Source of the DNA: Mesostigma viride
Taxonomy: Eukaryota > Streptophyta > Mesostigmatophyceae > Mesostigmatales > Mesostigmataceae
NCBI GenBank assembly: GCA_009746045.1
Contig: RPFO01000114.1
Location: forward strand, 1,762,411 to 1,826,410
Direction: 5' to 3'
Length of the DNA: 64,000 nt
In this document: piece after piece, positions 11,829 to 40,428 of the stretch
How the letters are laid out: every line of letters starts with the position of its first letter
Numbering within the stretch: position 1 is the stretch's first letter
Position numbers and translations under genes: made by a program
The notes under the pieces: generated by a model
The model's input: the letters and a program-made list of their open reading frames with translations, nothing else
Told to the model about the DNA's origin: nothing
Database searches by the model: none

Positions 11829-13463
11829 CAGAACGTCGTAAAACTACCAACGCGGACACTGTACTATAAGAGGCAAGCTATTTTTACTACCTATACTATT
11901 ATCACTGTACTATTAGACACAAGCTATAATTACTATACTATTATCACTGTACTACAATACACAAGCTATTATTACTATACTATTACCACTGTACTATTAG
12001 ACACAAGCTATTATTACCATAGCGCGCACCCTCTGGGAAAAATGTGATGGCCCAGCTGGCTAATGCCATGCAGCTGGGTTGGGTGCATGTCTTATCGGAC
12101 GTTAGAGTGTGGTGCAGGTAGTAGGTAATATAATGGGAAGTGGAAATGAGAATATGGCAGGCCTCATGATTTTACGATGATTGACCCTAAGTTGAGCCCT
12201 TCCTGCCATCAAATGCCGGGACGCCTGTGCTCAAATGCCGGGACGCCTGTGCTTCGTAACCAGAAATATAGATTCGTAGCACAGGTATTTTGGCGAAGTT
12301 ACAACTCCACCTGCCTCTTGGTCAAAGAAACTTTGTACTAAATAAAACTAATCACGAACATGTTAACCGATTTTTCGTCCGTGCCAGCGCCCTGACATGT
12401 TAAGGTTTAATCTGCCGCAAGCTTCCCAAGCCAGCTGAACACTGGGAACCCGAGCCAAAACAAATTTCCTTAGGAAGCCGTTTTCCCAAGCAATGTCATG
12501 TGCAGCTAAGGGGGATTTCCCTGCTTGTCGACTGCCGGGTACGATAAAACCGCTGCCGGCGCCGTGGGTACATGTGCAACAGTTCAAACATCATAAACTG
12601 CAGTATGCGCGGGGCTTCCATATATAGTGTGCTGCATATGCATGGAACCACGTACCTTCGGAATGCTAGGCGTATCAATCATGCTCGCCATGCTTGTATC
12701 CCGTCTTGATGTCCAGCAGTAGTGCAGGCAGTACCCTCCCACGCCGCAATCCCGCAGTCCTCACCAAACTTGTCCACCAGCAGGACTGACTCGGCTGCTC
12801 AGCAGCCCAAAAGTTTGAATACACTATACCTGGCTGGTCAAGCCTGGCGTTCCAGCAGCATCGCATAAGCAACCCCCCCCCAAATGCTAGGCAGAGCAAA
12901 AAGTCAGCTCACAACTTCAGCCTAGACTCTAATACGTACGTGCCTTAGTGCGATCCACATTTGTATTTGATGCATCAGCGATGCCACCTCATTTCCACCT
13001 CAGCCAAATTCCACCCGCAAGAGAACGTGACAACAGCTGCGGACACGTGGCAGAAACATGCGCAGCCCAGTCAGTCAAGCTCGTTTGCGCGCATGCACCA
13101 GTTATAACGTTACGAAAACGTGGACGATCCTCGAAAAGGGGACGACTTGCTCTCAATGGCAGAGAGCGACTTAGACACGCGTCGCATGATGAAATGACCG
13201 GAAGTGGACGAAGAGGCTTTTAACCCACTCCTTGCGTTACAGACAACAGCAAAAGCATGATGCTACGTTATCGAATACCGAGGTTGCATGCACGACTTCA
13301 CGTTCATCCTCGAATTAGGTTTGTACGCTGTACGAATAATCAGGACCCCATGCCATCCGGTGGCAAGTGATTATTATTACCTGGGGGACATAGTTATGTT
13401 ATTGTAACGATTGCGGGTGAAAAAATTCAGCAGCATCCTGTCTGTTTGTAATCAAACGCAACC
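11829..13463. other. Spacer, no gene seen
   Basis: Contains short tandem duplications near 11880-12010 (units with CACTGTACTATTAGACACAAG) and a repeated CAAATGCCGGGACGCCTGTG at 12211-12250. The right end is presumably the promoter of the oxygenase gene, but no core element is convincing. Confidence 0.45.
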
Positions 13464-14936
13464 ATGGCTGTGTCGCACAGAAGCGTTGTTCATTCTTTGA
13501 ATGGCCAAATGCTGAATGAATTTTCCATAAATAAGGATGTGTACGGTCATAGGCCGAAAGGGCTACCCAGGTGGTCGCGTCCATCGAAAGCCGCCAAGCC
13601 CCTTGTTCTGCAAACCCGAATGAACATCATGACTGGTTTAATGGAGAAAGCGGCGGCCGCAAACGCCGAGGCGCTGGCCCGAAAAGAAGGCAGGGAGCTC
13701 ATCGGCAGCCGGTTCAAAGTCGAGCCGCTAAAGTCGTACGTTTTGGAAGCACTGGATTCGAAGGCGGACGTCCTGGCAAAGGTTTTGAGCCAAAATGGCG
13801 TCCTGTCTCTAAAGCAGGCCTTGACAGACGAGACCGCGGACAAAGTGCTTGCGTTCGTCAACGAGGAGCTCGAGCGAGCCAAGGATGACGTCACCTCGGG
13901 GCGTGTGCCTTTCGATGACCGGTTCGGAGGCGTGAATTGCCGGGGGCAAGGCATGTTCGGGACCCGGCACGACTTATTCCTTCCCGTGTCCTCGCCCATC
14001 ATCTACGACGCGCTGTGCGAGGTCACGCGCCGACTCGGCCCGCTCCTGGAGCACGCCGTGACCCCCCACGGCGCGTTCCACGAGATCTCGTCCATCATCT
14101 CCAACCCGGGCTCGCCACGTCAGTGCGTCCACGCGGACACAATCTACCTGCCGTGCCCGCAGTACCCGGTCGAGATGCCGCCACTGTACACGTTCTTCGT
14201 GGCCCTGCAGGTACGGGCTGCTACCTGAATTTGACGCTACCTGGATTGGATGCCGTGTGCTTTTAGTATTCACAGTAGGTTCACAATGTACTGCAGCGTG
14301 CAATGCACTTTTGGTCCTACAGCATTTGGATGGTGATGCGACCTACTTGTGTGCCGAACATCTCTATACAGCGTGTATACAGTGCCAGTATAATGTGTTT
14401 GGTTACATGGGCCACTGTGTGTGCCCTGTACCTCTATACAGCGTGTATTCACTGCCAGTATAATCCACTTAATGCGTGTGCAAGTCCATGTATATGCTAC
14501 TGGCAGATTCCAGTTTTATCGAGTAAATGCGTGCTCAAATGTTTATTCCACTCCGCGCCGGCTTGGCTTGCCATCCTTATGCATGCAGGACGTGGAGGAC
14601 GACATGGGCCACACGACCTTTCTGCCGCAGTCGCACACCGAAGACGTGCACAAGCTGTGGAATAAGGACCAGCGGCACAAGGAGAAGCTACTGACCAGCC
14701 TGCCCGCGCGGACATCAGCATTAAAGAAGGGCGACGTGGTCATCTTTGACAGCCGGCTGCTTCACTGCGGCGGCGAGAACACCTCGAACAAGCGGCGTGT
14801 GCTGTTCTACTTCACGCTGAGCAGCCAGGCGAGGTGGCCGATCCCGGATGGCGTGCACGGCTCGAATAGCATTCGACGGGAGGACTTCTTGAAGTGGAAG
14901 CTGACTGATATGGGCCTTAAGCCAGCACAGGCATGA
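13464..14936 (+). CDS. Phytanoyl-CoA dioxygenase-like Fe(II)/2OG oxygenase
   Basis: Two exons, 13464-14210 and 14589-14936, joined in phase 0 with GTACGG donor and TGCAG acceptor; 364 residues. It is a double-stranded beta-helix oxygenase of the PhyH superfamily. The metal triad is His223 and Asp225 in CVHADT plus a distal His near 308 in SRLLHCGGENTS; the 2-oxoglutarate-binding Arg is in NKRRVLFYF near 318. The family hydroxylates varied lipids and small molecules using iron, O2 and 2-oxoglutarate, so the substrate is unknown. About 110 N-terminal residues before the core have no recognised domain. ATG 13464 (ACCATGG context) is the first in frame. The gene stands alone with no related neighbour. 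Confidence 0.85.
14350..14470. repeat. Intronic tandem duplication (oxygenase)
   Basis: Two copies of a segment containing CTCTATACAGCGTGTAT and CTGCCAGTATAAT lie in the single intron. They do not include either splice site. Confidence 0.6.
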
Positions 14937-15384
14937 GAGATGGTTTGTGGCTGTTTCCAGTCGGGAGAGGGGAGCACGCGACTGCATGAAGCTGGTCAAA
15001 TGCCTGGGCCTGAGAATCCGAGGTGCATGCGATGTTTCTCTATAACTGATGTGGAAATTCCCATGCAGCTCCCAGCGCCCCGACCGCTGCATGCATGGCC
15101 GGCATGCAGCGCTTGTGAGGGTGACCCTTCATTTATCCATTCATCCACGCACCTCCGAGAGGGTGACCCTGTGAGACAGTTTGGGGTCGCCGTGCCATAG
15201 TATTTATAACATCTGCGAACAGATCACAACAGGGTAAAAACTACACGCGTGCCTCTTTGGCCAGCCAGTGTCTGAATGCGCCTGGATCGAAGATAAAGTT
15301 TGAAAGTTGGCCAGATTGAATGGCTGTGATCGATACAATATAATAGTTGTCTCACTTGTCTCAATTAAAGCTACTGATGCCGCC
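14937..15384. other. Spacer, no gene seen
   Basis: Presumed 3'UTR of the oxygenase gene and spacer. No clear polyadenylation signal was identified. Confidence 0.4.
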
Positions 15385-15597
15385 AGGCACACACGCCCGA
15401 CCCTGTGGGCAAGCCACCTCCCCCCAAGCGGAGGAGGCGTTTTGATGAGTAGTGCAGTTAGGATTTTCTAGATAGAGTTAGGATAGTTCGATCACGCGGC
15501 TTCCTCCACCCCATCCATCATGAAATATGTGCTACATGACCTCCCCACGGAGGCATGTTATAATTTAATTTAATTTAATTTAATTTTAATGCCGCCA
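15385..15597 (+). mobile_element. 5'-truncated LINE 3' end
   Basis: A plus-strand copy of the LINE tail also seen (reversed) at 3885-4090: the C-terminal codons of ORF2 rich in Pro and Arg, a stop, a short 3'UTR and an AATTT tandem tail (about 15570-15595). Confidence 0.6.
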
Positions 15598-15735
15598 GTT
15601 AAGACACCCCCCAAAACAAGTTTATTATTTTTTCTCGGTTGGATCGTAATGGATATAGCGCTACATCTCAATTGTGGTTAGACATCGCACATGCAGGCTC
15701 AAAAGTACCTTATAACTTATTGTACCGTACCATAT

Positions 15736-15751
15736 CAAGGAGACAACCAGC
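15736..15751 (-). mobile_element. 16-bp micro-insertion of the CAAGGAGACAACC family
   Basis: CAAGGAGACAACCAGC is preceded by CCATAT and followed by CCATGTA. It matches the shared end of the SINE-like repeat at 56795-57022. Confidence 0.45.
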
Positions 15752-15834
15752 CATGTAGTTGACCTCTGCATTTGTATTGACATTTAGTTGAACTAGAAAA
15801 ATATATCATATGGCATACTACACGTGCGCTGGTT

Positions 15835-16664
15835 AAATTAAAATTAAATTACATTATAACATGCCTCCGTTGGGGGGTCATGTATAGCACATATTCCATG
15901 TTGGATGGGTGAAGGTGGGTCTGGTGGGAGAAGCCGCGTAATCGAACTAACCTACCTCTAAGCTATCTAGTCTAGAAAATCCTAACTACGCTACTCAGCA
16001 AAACGGCCCTTCCTCTTGGGGGGGGGTGGCTTGCCCACAGGGGCTGGCGTGTGAGCCTGGACAATCTTCTGCCACCTCTTCTTGTTCTGCATGGCAGTCC
16101 AAAGAAGGGAGTGGGAGTGGATGCGGTGCTCAAACTAAGCTGGGACCACTACGTCCGCCAGCAACATCTGGGTGTAGTTCATGGCAGCTAGGTTTACCTA
16201 GCTTCCTGGGAATGTAATTGGGGCCCGGCCAGGTCAAGATGTGCCGCCCTGGTTGGCCGAGCCGCTGGGGGCCGGCCAGACCAAGGGCGGTGTCGACCTG
16301 GCTGGTGCGAGCAAGATGTCCTACAAATGCTATCCTACGCTGCCTAATCTCATCCGAAATACGAGGCATGCCCTGATACAAAGACTCTAATGACCTAAGC
16401 TTGGAAAACCCTACAGGACCTGTCGGAGCATCCCATGTAAACCGTGCGGCCGTCTAGCTTAGCCGCCAATGTTTCCGTGAGTGTCCACGCCTCGATCAGC
16501 GCCATACGTGAGCACCATGAGGACGAGGACCTTGAAGAGCATGCGCTTGCGCTGCTCGCCCAGGCCCTTCGAGCACCAGTAGGTGTTGAGCGAACGGAGC
16601 CTGGCCCAGGCCAGGCCGATGCGGATGTCCACATCGTCGGCGGTGTCAGGGAGCACCTTTAAGT
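15835..16664 (-). mobile_element. LINE ORF2 C-terminal part and 3'UTR
   Basis: The minus strand encodes the end of the RT and connection region (WARLRSLNTYWCSKGLGEQ, then VLMVLTYGA) and a C-terminal stretch with GMPRISDEIRQRRIAFVGHL, interrupted by frameshifts and deletions. The 3'UTR and an AATTT tail end at 15835. Close relatives of the C-terminal part lie at 49627-49860 and 48977-49321. It is truncated at 16664, where it abuts an ORF1 fragment in the opposite orientation. Confidence 0.7.
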
Positions 16665-17361
16665 ACATGGCGGACAAGCTGGCGTTCCTTAAATGCCGCA
16701 AGAAGCTCTGGAGGACTCGCTTCACGCTGGACGACGACTTGACCCTGGCCCAGCAACAGCGGCGACGCGAGCTATGGCCGACCTACCTTCAGCTCCGGCA
16801 GAGCGCAGGGGGGAAGCCGGTATACTGGAGGGGGGCGTTCATCCACGTTGACCACAAGCCCTGGCAGCCCCCTCCTGCCACCTCAGACTAGGGAATCCAT
16901 ACCAGTAGTGTAGATTAGTCAGGCTTAGCCTAGCATGTGGCCCACGCGCATGTGCGCCCATACCAGTTGGCCCCCATGGATGTTGCCTTCAGCATTTAGC
17001 CAAGCCCTGCCTATAATGGGACCCCCATGGATGTTGCATTAAGAATTTAGCCATGCTATTCTGATTTTCTGATTGCTATGCCTATGCAGAGAGATGCTCT
17101 CTGTTGAGAAGCCATGCCCTAGCTCTTGTATAGCCATGATGATCTTCCCCCACATGACATACTCCCCCTTAGCTGGGCATAGTGTGAAGATCATGAGGGT
17201 GCAGGTGCCATGGTGCATGCACCTAGAGCAAGGGTAGCTTACATTCCCACCCTTGCAGGAAGTAGCCCAGAATGTATTCAAAGCCATATGCCCCTTCTCA
17301 GGGATATGTGCTACATATTCTCCCAACGAAGTTATGTTACAATTCAATTCAATTCAATTCA
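16642..17361 (+). mobile_element. ORF1-only LINE derivative, 5' truncated
   Basis: The ORF1 C-terminal domain (LAFLKCRKKL, then DDDLTLAQQQRRRELWPTYL, then PVYWRGAFIHVDHKPW) ends at 16891. A 3'UTR of about 450 bp follows, with the CTCCCAACGAAG stem-loop variant and an AATTC tail (17341-17361). It begins within the junction with the minus-strand LINE fragment at 16664. Confidence 0.7.
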
Positions 17362-18312
17362 GGGAGCATGCTCCCCAACAGTTTGAAGCGGTCACGGAAT
17401 GGAACCTCCGTCCCGTCGAGCAGGCGTGGCAGCGGTGGGTGACTGGAGGCCCCAATCACCATCGCCTCTACGTTTTGACACTAATCTCCAACCCCACCGC
17501 CCTCGCCTCCAAGCCCAGACAGTCCAGCCAGGTCTGAATGTGTGCAGGGCGCGCGATGAGGGTGGTGTCATCGATCCGCATAAATCAGGTCGGCCAGGCG
17601 GTAGCCAGTGGCAACCCCGGCCGCCATGCTCGCGCTCGTTAAGGATGTCCAAGCCGGGCTCGAACCCCTTAAGAGCAGTAAAGCGCGCACGTGCCCGGCG
17701 CATGACGTGATCCGCGACAATAATGAACAGATATGGGGACAGGACACAACCTTGCCACACCCCGTGGTGAAGGGGGAATGGTGGGGTGGTGCCTTCCGCA
17801 GTCCGCACTACTGCCTGTGAGCCCTCATACAGTCGACGAGTGGCAGCAATAAACGCTGGTGGTACCCGGTCCAGAGCTAGGATGGCCCAAAGAGCCTCCC
17901 AGAGGACCGTGTCAAAGGCCTTGATATAGTCAACAAAAATGAAGACCAGCGGCAAACTGTCAGGGCAAAGGCGACGCACATCCTCCATCAACCGGCGCGC
18001 GACAAATATAGCCATGACAGTGTTACGACCACGACGGAAGCCCATCTGATACCCACCCAAGTGTGCGTGGGTCCAGCGCGGCGCGGAGCCTGTGCAGCAT
18101 CATGCGCATGAAGACCTTCAGCGCGGCTCTCTGGAGGCAGACACCCCGATAGTAACCGGGGTCAGCAGCAGAGCCCTTCTTATACAGCATGACTCGGATG
18201 GCCGTCTGCCACTCAGCAGGCGGAGGCTCATCAGAGAGCAGGACACGGTTGCAGAACGCCAGCAGAAGATCCCTCACCGCCGGGGCAGGGGTTTTCAGCA
18301 GCTCAGCAGAAA
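17362..18312 (-). pseudogene. LINE reverse transcriptase fragment, frameshifted
   Basis: The minus strand carries the RT fingers and palm of an APE-type non-LTR element: LSAELLKTPAPAVRDLLLAF, AIRVMLYKKGSAADPGYYRG, then after a frame change QMGFRRGRNTVMAIF, FVDYIKAFDTVLW (motif A) and GVWQGCVLSPYLF (motif B). The YADD-type motif C lies in another frame. Both ends are truncated. It is a decayed copy. Confidence 0.75.
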
Positions 18313-18314
18313 GG

Positions 18315-18333
18315 TGCGCTGGTTGTCTCGTTG
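18315..18333 (+). mobile_element. Micro-insertion or SINE end
   Basis: TGCGCTGGTTGTCTCGTTG matches, with one mismatch, the shared end of the SINE-like family in plus orientation, directly next to the LINE fragment. Confidence 0.4.
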
Positions 18334-18726
18334 ATACTACATGTGTGCACATATCTACATTTATTTATACACTCGCCGCAGGTATACAAGTAACTTGTTA
18401 GTACAACTGCATTCCAGGATAAAGGGGACGGAATGGATCCAAAAGTTACTCGATCGTGTCTGCATGGAGGTTGTACACATCTACAGTAATGCTACAATGA
18501 AAACATTGCCAAAACATCCTTGGCTGGACACTTGGTTCTCTCGCCGCAGGAGTCAGAACCCAGGCTAAAACAAAACGGGATCCACCAAGTTGCGCGTGCC
18601 GTTGAAGCAAGCAGATCCCAACCGCACCAGGAGCAGCATCACAACTCTCTATCCTGCCGCTGCGTGTCCTAAACCCAACACAGATCTCATCCCAAATGGT
18701 GACACAGAACATGCGGGTTACATAAT

Positions 18727-18823
18727 CAGCATATCAACATAATCAGCAAACTCGATAACCGCAGTCTCGAGCTAAGATCGTCTGGATTCTCCAGATTTCT
18801 GGCCTGCGCTGGTTACCTCATTG
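18727..18823 (+). mobile_element. Diverged 5'-truncated SINE-like copy
   Basis: About 97 bp similar to the reverse complement of 56795-56890. It contains CTCGAGCTAAGATCGTCTGG and TTTCTGGCCTGCGCTGG and ends CTCATTG before ATA. Confidence 0.55.
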
Positions 18824-18833
18824 ATAATCAGGA

Positions 18834-19783
18834 CCCCTTTATAACACGAAGCTCTCTTGGCCAGTCCAGGGCACATCTTGTCGCCAAGGGAGAGGTAGAA
18901 AAGCTCGACCCTAAAGCACACCGACTCACAATGCAAATGTCGGATCGTTTAGGCCGGTCACTATGGCGAAAAGCCTCGTATCTCAAAGCGCATTGGCCAC
19001 CCAGCCATCCAGCCGGTCTCCAACTCAATCTCGGCCCCCTCCCTCCCCCAAACGATTAAAACACAAAATGCACACACACCTCATCAGTCATCAGGCCCAG
19101 CAGCCTGGAATAAGGAGCGGTCACTGTGGTTCATAGCGACCACTACACGCAGGCCGCTAAGGCCCACCAGCTTTACAAGGGCCCGCTGGCCATTTGCATC
19201 GCCGCTGCCCCTTCCCAAAATCCAATCAATCCCAATTCCAATCAATCCTTCGGGGAGGGAAGGGTGCCTCTACAACGGTCCAGAGATGCAACGCCTTGGA
19301 TCAAGAGCCACTTACTAGAACTGTTCTAAAAGGGTGGGCTCTAGTAATTTACTATTTTGCAAAGCGACCCGCAATGAGAGGGGTCGCCCCCGACAAGCCT
19401 CGCACCATCATCAACATCAGGCCACGGTCTTCCCAGAGACTAGATCAAGGGATGACTTCCCAGAGCTCTAGGTCACGAGTCACGCCGCTCCCACGGCTTA
19501 TCCAGGCTACCTCTTTTGTCGTGGAGTGGCTACGCCTTTCGTCGTCGAGTGGTCCTTACACAGCCGAGCAAGGATATCTGAGGACCTCCGCTCTGCAACC
19601 TGGTCACTCTGCGACATACATGGATGCTCACTCCGGGGCATGCCACAGACAGCGACATGCCACCGCACCAAACAGTGAGCATCCATTGTGACCAACCCGA
19701 AACCGTCACTGTGACCGTTCATGGCGCCCACGACTGTCACTACAGCCCAGCCACAGCCCCCACGGACGGTCCCGGTGAACCAT
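18834..19783. other. Spacer downstream of the galactosidase gene
   Basis: No gene or array seen. It presumably includes the 3'UTR of the beta-galactosidase gene. Confidence 0.4.
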
Positions 19784-36480
<16,697 letters not shown>

Positions 36481-36927
36481 CCGTAGTGGCTATAAACTAT
36501 TTACGAATAATGTTTATTAATACCCCCCCGAAAATGCTTGAAATCCGGGTTCATTTTGGCCCGGAAATCATGAAACCCGGGGTACGCTTTGGGCGCCGCG
36601 CTGGCGTTTCCAGCGTCGCGCCGCGCCGCGCAGCGTTTTGCCGCGCATCACATGGCCTCGAGCCTACTTTTTCGTGGTGGACCAATCCGGTCTCGAGGAT
36701 TCGGCGCCAACTGTGAATAGCCTGATTGAAAAGGCAGACTCCCAAGTGGCCAAAGCAGTTTTGCCTCGCGCATTTTCGCCACTGGCCTAGTACTAGCGTT
36801 TGGCACAAACGGGGCCCAGGCCACGGAAATGTGCAAAACCGGGATGGAAAACCCTCGGAAACAGGAAATCCGGGACCAAAAACCCTCGGAAATATAATTA
36901 TTCGTAAATAGTTTATAGCCACTACGG
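36481..36927. mobile_element. MITE with 31-bp perfect terminal inverted repeats
   Basis: The ends are CCGTAGTGGCTATAAACTAT and onward for 31 identical bases in inverted orientation (36481-36511 and 36897-36927). TA lies on both outer sides (36479-36480, 36928-36929), consistent with a TA target duplication as in Tc1/mariner-type or some PIF-type elements. The 447-bp body has no transposase frame. Confidence 0.85.
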
Positions 36928-36929
36928 TA

Positions 36930-37527
36930 TGTAACTACCTAACCGGGACCTAACTGTAAACTACTGTCAGTTATCAGCAAGTCAGTTGGATGACTTGGAT
37001 GCCGCGCCGCACATGAGCAGCCTGTCGTGAGCCTGTCACTGTTGTTACGCCGCGATGCAGCAGAGAATTCAGCCTGTCACTGGTGCGATGTTGCAAGCCA
37101 CTGAGCGAGGACCTGCCAACCCGAACCGTACGCGCCAGCGAGCGGCCATAACCACATTGCAAAGCCAGTGAGCCACCTAGTATACCCGGCATTTTATGCA
37201 CAAAAAAAAAAAGAAAAAATTAAGAAAAGGGGATTGCTAGCAACGGGCCCTGACGAAATTGACCAGCTGAACGAGCGTTTACTTGAGCGAATCCATCATT
37301 GCGCCTGGTTTTCAACACTCGACATCTGTGTACATTTTAGACAATCCTGGAGTATCTATTTTTCTTTGCTCTCTGGTAACTCGCATTGCAACGAAAGCTT
37401 ACGAGAATTGACGTTCAGACAGCTGAATATCTTTCTCTGACTCGAGAGTTGCCACGCCAGCGCTGTATATCATAGGAGTTCGGGAACAAGGGGCTCGCGG
37501 GAAACAAACTTGCTCGTCTGCATTGAT
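36930..37527. other. Spacer, no gene seen
   Basis: Presumed promoter and 5'UTR of the FKBP gene at the right end. Near 37026-37090 the segment CAGCCTGTCACTG is duplicated. Confidence 0.4.
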
Positions 37528-39838
37528 ATGGAGACTATAGTCGAGGGAGACAAGAAAACTGTGCCCAGACCCGGCCAGCGTGTTTCGATTCACTACAAAG
37601 GTAGCCGAATGAACGTGCTACCCTCTGGGCCAGGTTTGAGGATTGCGGACTCCTCTACTTCGTACTTTACTCGAGTCAGTCAGAAGCTAAGTACGTCGGA
37701 AAATTTGCCTTTTGGTTGCTGTGCCCGCAGGCTTCCTGCCTTCCGGCGCTGTATTCGACACTACCCTTGTGGACGGCAAGGAGGCGTCCTTCGTTGTAGG
37801 AGATGGAGCGGTCATCCGAGGTGAATGGCTGCATGTTTGCGTCGAGCCCACCTTTTGCATCCCACGCTCGTGCCTTATGCAGGATTGATGGAATGCTGCG
37901 CACGGTAGCCAGAATGACAGGCGTCGGTCGGATGAAACGTAGTACCGCAACGAATTCTCAGGATAGAGTGCCTGTAGACCCAATCCCCGGGGCTTCCACC
38001 TTGCCCTCAGTGTGTTTCGCACCATCATATCATAATGGGCGTCCCTAACCCGATTCCCCACCCCCACCCCATCCCCGCCCCCCTCTCTGCCTCCTGCTGG
38101 CCGCTGGTGCCTCTCGCTTCCTCTCCCTGGCTCCCTCCACCATCTGTCACACTCCAGCTCTCTCTGCTGACGCATGGCCTCCTGCCATGATCGTGGTTGC
38201 CATTGTTAGTTCCACACGCGGGGGTTGTACCGCCTTCGACTACATAGCATGCAGTCAACTAGTATCTGTCTCTGCCAACGCAGGGCCTCGTACTGGATGA
38301 AGTAATTGTAACACAATCAACTAAAAGTTCAATTGGTATATTCAAAATTACTTGTGGACAACCGCTCTCTACCTGGGTCCCGTCAGGGTGGTTGCTCCGC
38401 TGGTTCCTCGTGATGGATGCGTGGATGGGTGGTCTCCCCCTCTTTGGATGGGTGTTACTGTATCTGAAGCATGCATGGGTGCCCCCCTGGTTCCTCATCA
38501 TGGACGCGTGCATGGGTGCCCTCTGGATCGATGCGTGGCTGGCGCATCGCGGTGTGGGTGTCGGGGGGTGCAACCGCGTGTGACGCCTGCCTGCATCATT
38601 CGCCGGCAAGCAGCGCTGGACGAATGCGTGCAGAAGGTGTGTTCCCGTTGCTTTCCGTTTGCTTTCATCCGTCAAATGCAAGCCTTCTGTAGAGATGACA
38701 CCCGCCATGCCTACAGCATATGTAGGGAACGCTGTCATCCGCATCATCCCTGGAAGCCAAGCCTAGGTATATTTATCCCTAATCAAGCCTTTATAGGGAT
38801 GCCATCAGGCATGCCGATAGCATATGTAGGGACACCAAGCCTACAGGATGGATAGGGATGCCTGTAGCATGTATAGGGACGCCATGCTTACAGCATGTAT
38901 AGGGACGCCATGCTCATAGCATGTGTAGGGACGCCATGCTTATATAGCATATGTAGGGATGCCTGTAGCATGTATAGGGACGCCATGCTTAATGAATAGC
39001 ACAGGGATGCCATGCCATGCCTTTGCATAGGCGCACCCTACGCATGAACCGTGCCATTTGCGCTTGTCAAGCAAATGTTCCTGTCAAAAACCTGCTGGTA
39101 ACGCGGATAAGACTCAGCACCAGCTCATGAAACGGCCTCGTCCTTCAACCCTCTTGCCAAACAAGAGTGGCTGCCCGTTCAGACAAGCTGCCAGGTGGAG
39201 GCGGCTGCTAGTTCCCTACCTGGCTGCCTACATATCTAGCGCTCTGTCCATGTCCCTCCCTCCGTTACGTGCTTGGCACGACATGTGGAAACAACACTTA
39301 AAGAGCCAAGCCAATAGGCACAATTTGCGCTAATATTATACACTACTTTTGGCATACGCCACTAAACCGAACTTTTCGCAAATTAGCGATACAGTAGCCT
39401 GTCATACGTAGGCACAAGAAGCTCTTTGGACGTATTGGGCATGGTGGCCATTCTGGTAGAAGCCGCCCACAACATGCCTTTACCCTTCTGGTCGCCGGTA
39501 CCGCAATCCGTGCCATGCTGCTCATCTGCGATGCTACGTCTGATAGCATCGCACCGCACCGCTGCTCACCAATGGACCAATTCCATGTCCCTGTCAAGGA
39601 GACAACCATGTCCCTATGTCCCCTTGTCTTTCCGCCCCTAGACAAGGGAGCCCTTGCCCCGCATCATGGCTCCCTCTTCATCCCTCTAGGCTCACCCCGG
39701 TTCCTACATTCTCGATCCCTTTCTTCTTGCTTGTTCCCCACCTTCCCCCCCCCCCCCCCTCGCCCCCCTTCCTACAGATGAGTCTAGGGCAGAAGGTCAA
39801 GTTGACAGCGCCGCCCGAGAAGGCCTACGGCGAGCTCG
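37528..39838 (+). CDS. FKBP-type peptidyl-prolyl cis-trans isomerase (incomplete model)
   Basis: Recognised exons: 37528-37600 (METIVEGDKKTVPRPGQRVS then IHYKG), 37731-37820 (FLPSGAVFDTTLVDGKEASF then VVGDGAVIRG) and from 39778 (MSLGQKVKLTAPPEKAYGEL then GFPPIYPP). These match the single FKBP12 domain in order, including the VIRG/VIKG strand and the AYG...FPP.IPP loop that line the FK506-binding active site. The phase between 37820 and 39778 requires a micro-exon of 20 or 23 bp coding the helix residues between VIRG and MSLG, which I could not place. The final beta-strand (NATLVFDVEL equivalent) is also not found after 39838; the frame runs on to a stop near 39975. It is either a gene with an unplaced last exon or a damaged copy. 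ATG 37528 gives the usual length before the core. Confidence 0.72.
38755..39010. repeat. Intronic minisatellite (FKBP)
   Basis: Degenerate units containing AGCATGTATAGGGACGCCATG are repeated about eight times in the large FKBP intron. Confidence 0.7.
39595..39605 (-). mobile_element. 11-bp micro-insertion with target-site duplication
   Basis: CAAGGAGACAA is flanked by CCATGTCCCTGT on the left (39583-39594) and CCATGTCCCTAT on the right (39606-39617), 11 of 12 bases equal. It is the shortest member of the family and could be fortuitous on its own. Confidence 0.4.
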
Positions 39839-40082
39839 GCTTCCCTCCGATATATCCTCCTCCAGGGCTGTGCGGGGCCTTGCCTCTATTCACCGTGCCT
39901 TGCCTCTCTCCACCGTGTGTCATGGCTGGTTTAGTAGCGCGTTCAACTCCTACGAGGCCATACCATAGAAAGTAACTAGCTAGTAAGTAATTTCACCCTC
40001 CCACCCTCCTCTTATGATCGTACTGTCCAAGGCGGACAATATTGTCCAAAACGTCCATTTGAAGCATCCAAGGTGTAGTTAT

Positions 40083-40109
40083 CAAGGAGACAACCAGCGC
40101 AGGCCAGAA
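40083..40109 (-). mobile_element. 27-bp micro-insertion with 17-bp target-site duplication
   Basis: The 27-bp insert begins CAAGGAGACAACCAGCGCAG and ends GCCAGAA. It is flanked on both sides by the identical 17-mer ATCCAAGGTGTAGTTAT (40066-40082 and 40110-40126). It equals the first 27 bases, as read on plus, of the SINE-like repeat at 56795. Confidence 0.75.
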
Positions 40110-40413
40110 ATCCAAGGTGTAGTTATGTCTAATTTTGCTACTGCCTTTATTCCAAGAGCGCAGATGCTTTACAAAGCATGGCAGGAAGTAGCGTGGTTAA
40201 GGTGATGGTTGGCTGTGCCTGTGGCTTTGTTAGTATGCCGAGTCTTTTGGCCGGTGACGCTGTTGACAGGCATGGCAGGAGGGCCGGGATGGTCCCAGCA
40301 GTTGCTAGTGCATTTTGAATTGAGCACGCTCAATTCCATTTACCTCACCATTCACCCTCTGTTCTCCCTTGTATTGACTAGATAATGTCCTGTACAGGCA
40401 GGCACCCACGTAT

Positions 40414-40428
40414 CAAGGAGACAACCAG
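40414..40428 (-). mobile_element. 15-bp micro-insertion
   Basis: CAAGGAGACAACCAG lies between two copies of CGTAT (40409-40413 and 40429-40433). Confidence 0.45.

Noticed and set aside
11454-12047. Frames of WRVEGG and STLDPRP repeats
   Set aside because: Heptamer satellite translations, no coding context.
17362-18312. Domesticated reverse transcriptase gene
   Set aside because: Frameshifts, truncation at both ends and a displaced motif C indicate an ordinary dead LINE copy.
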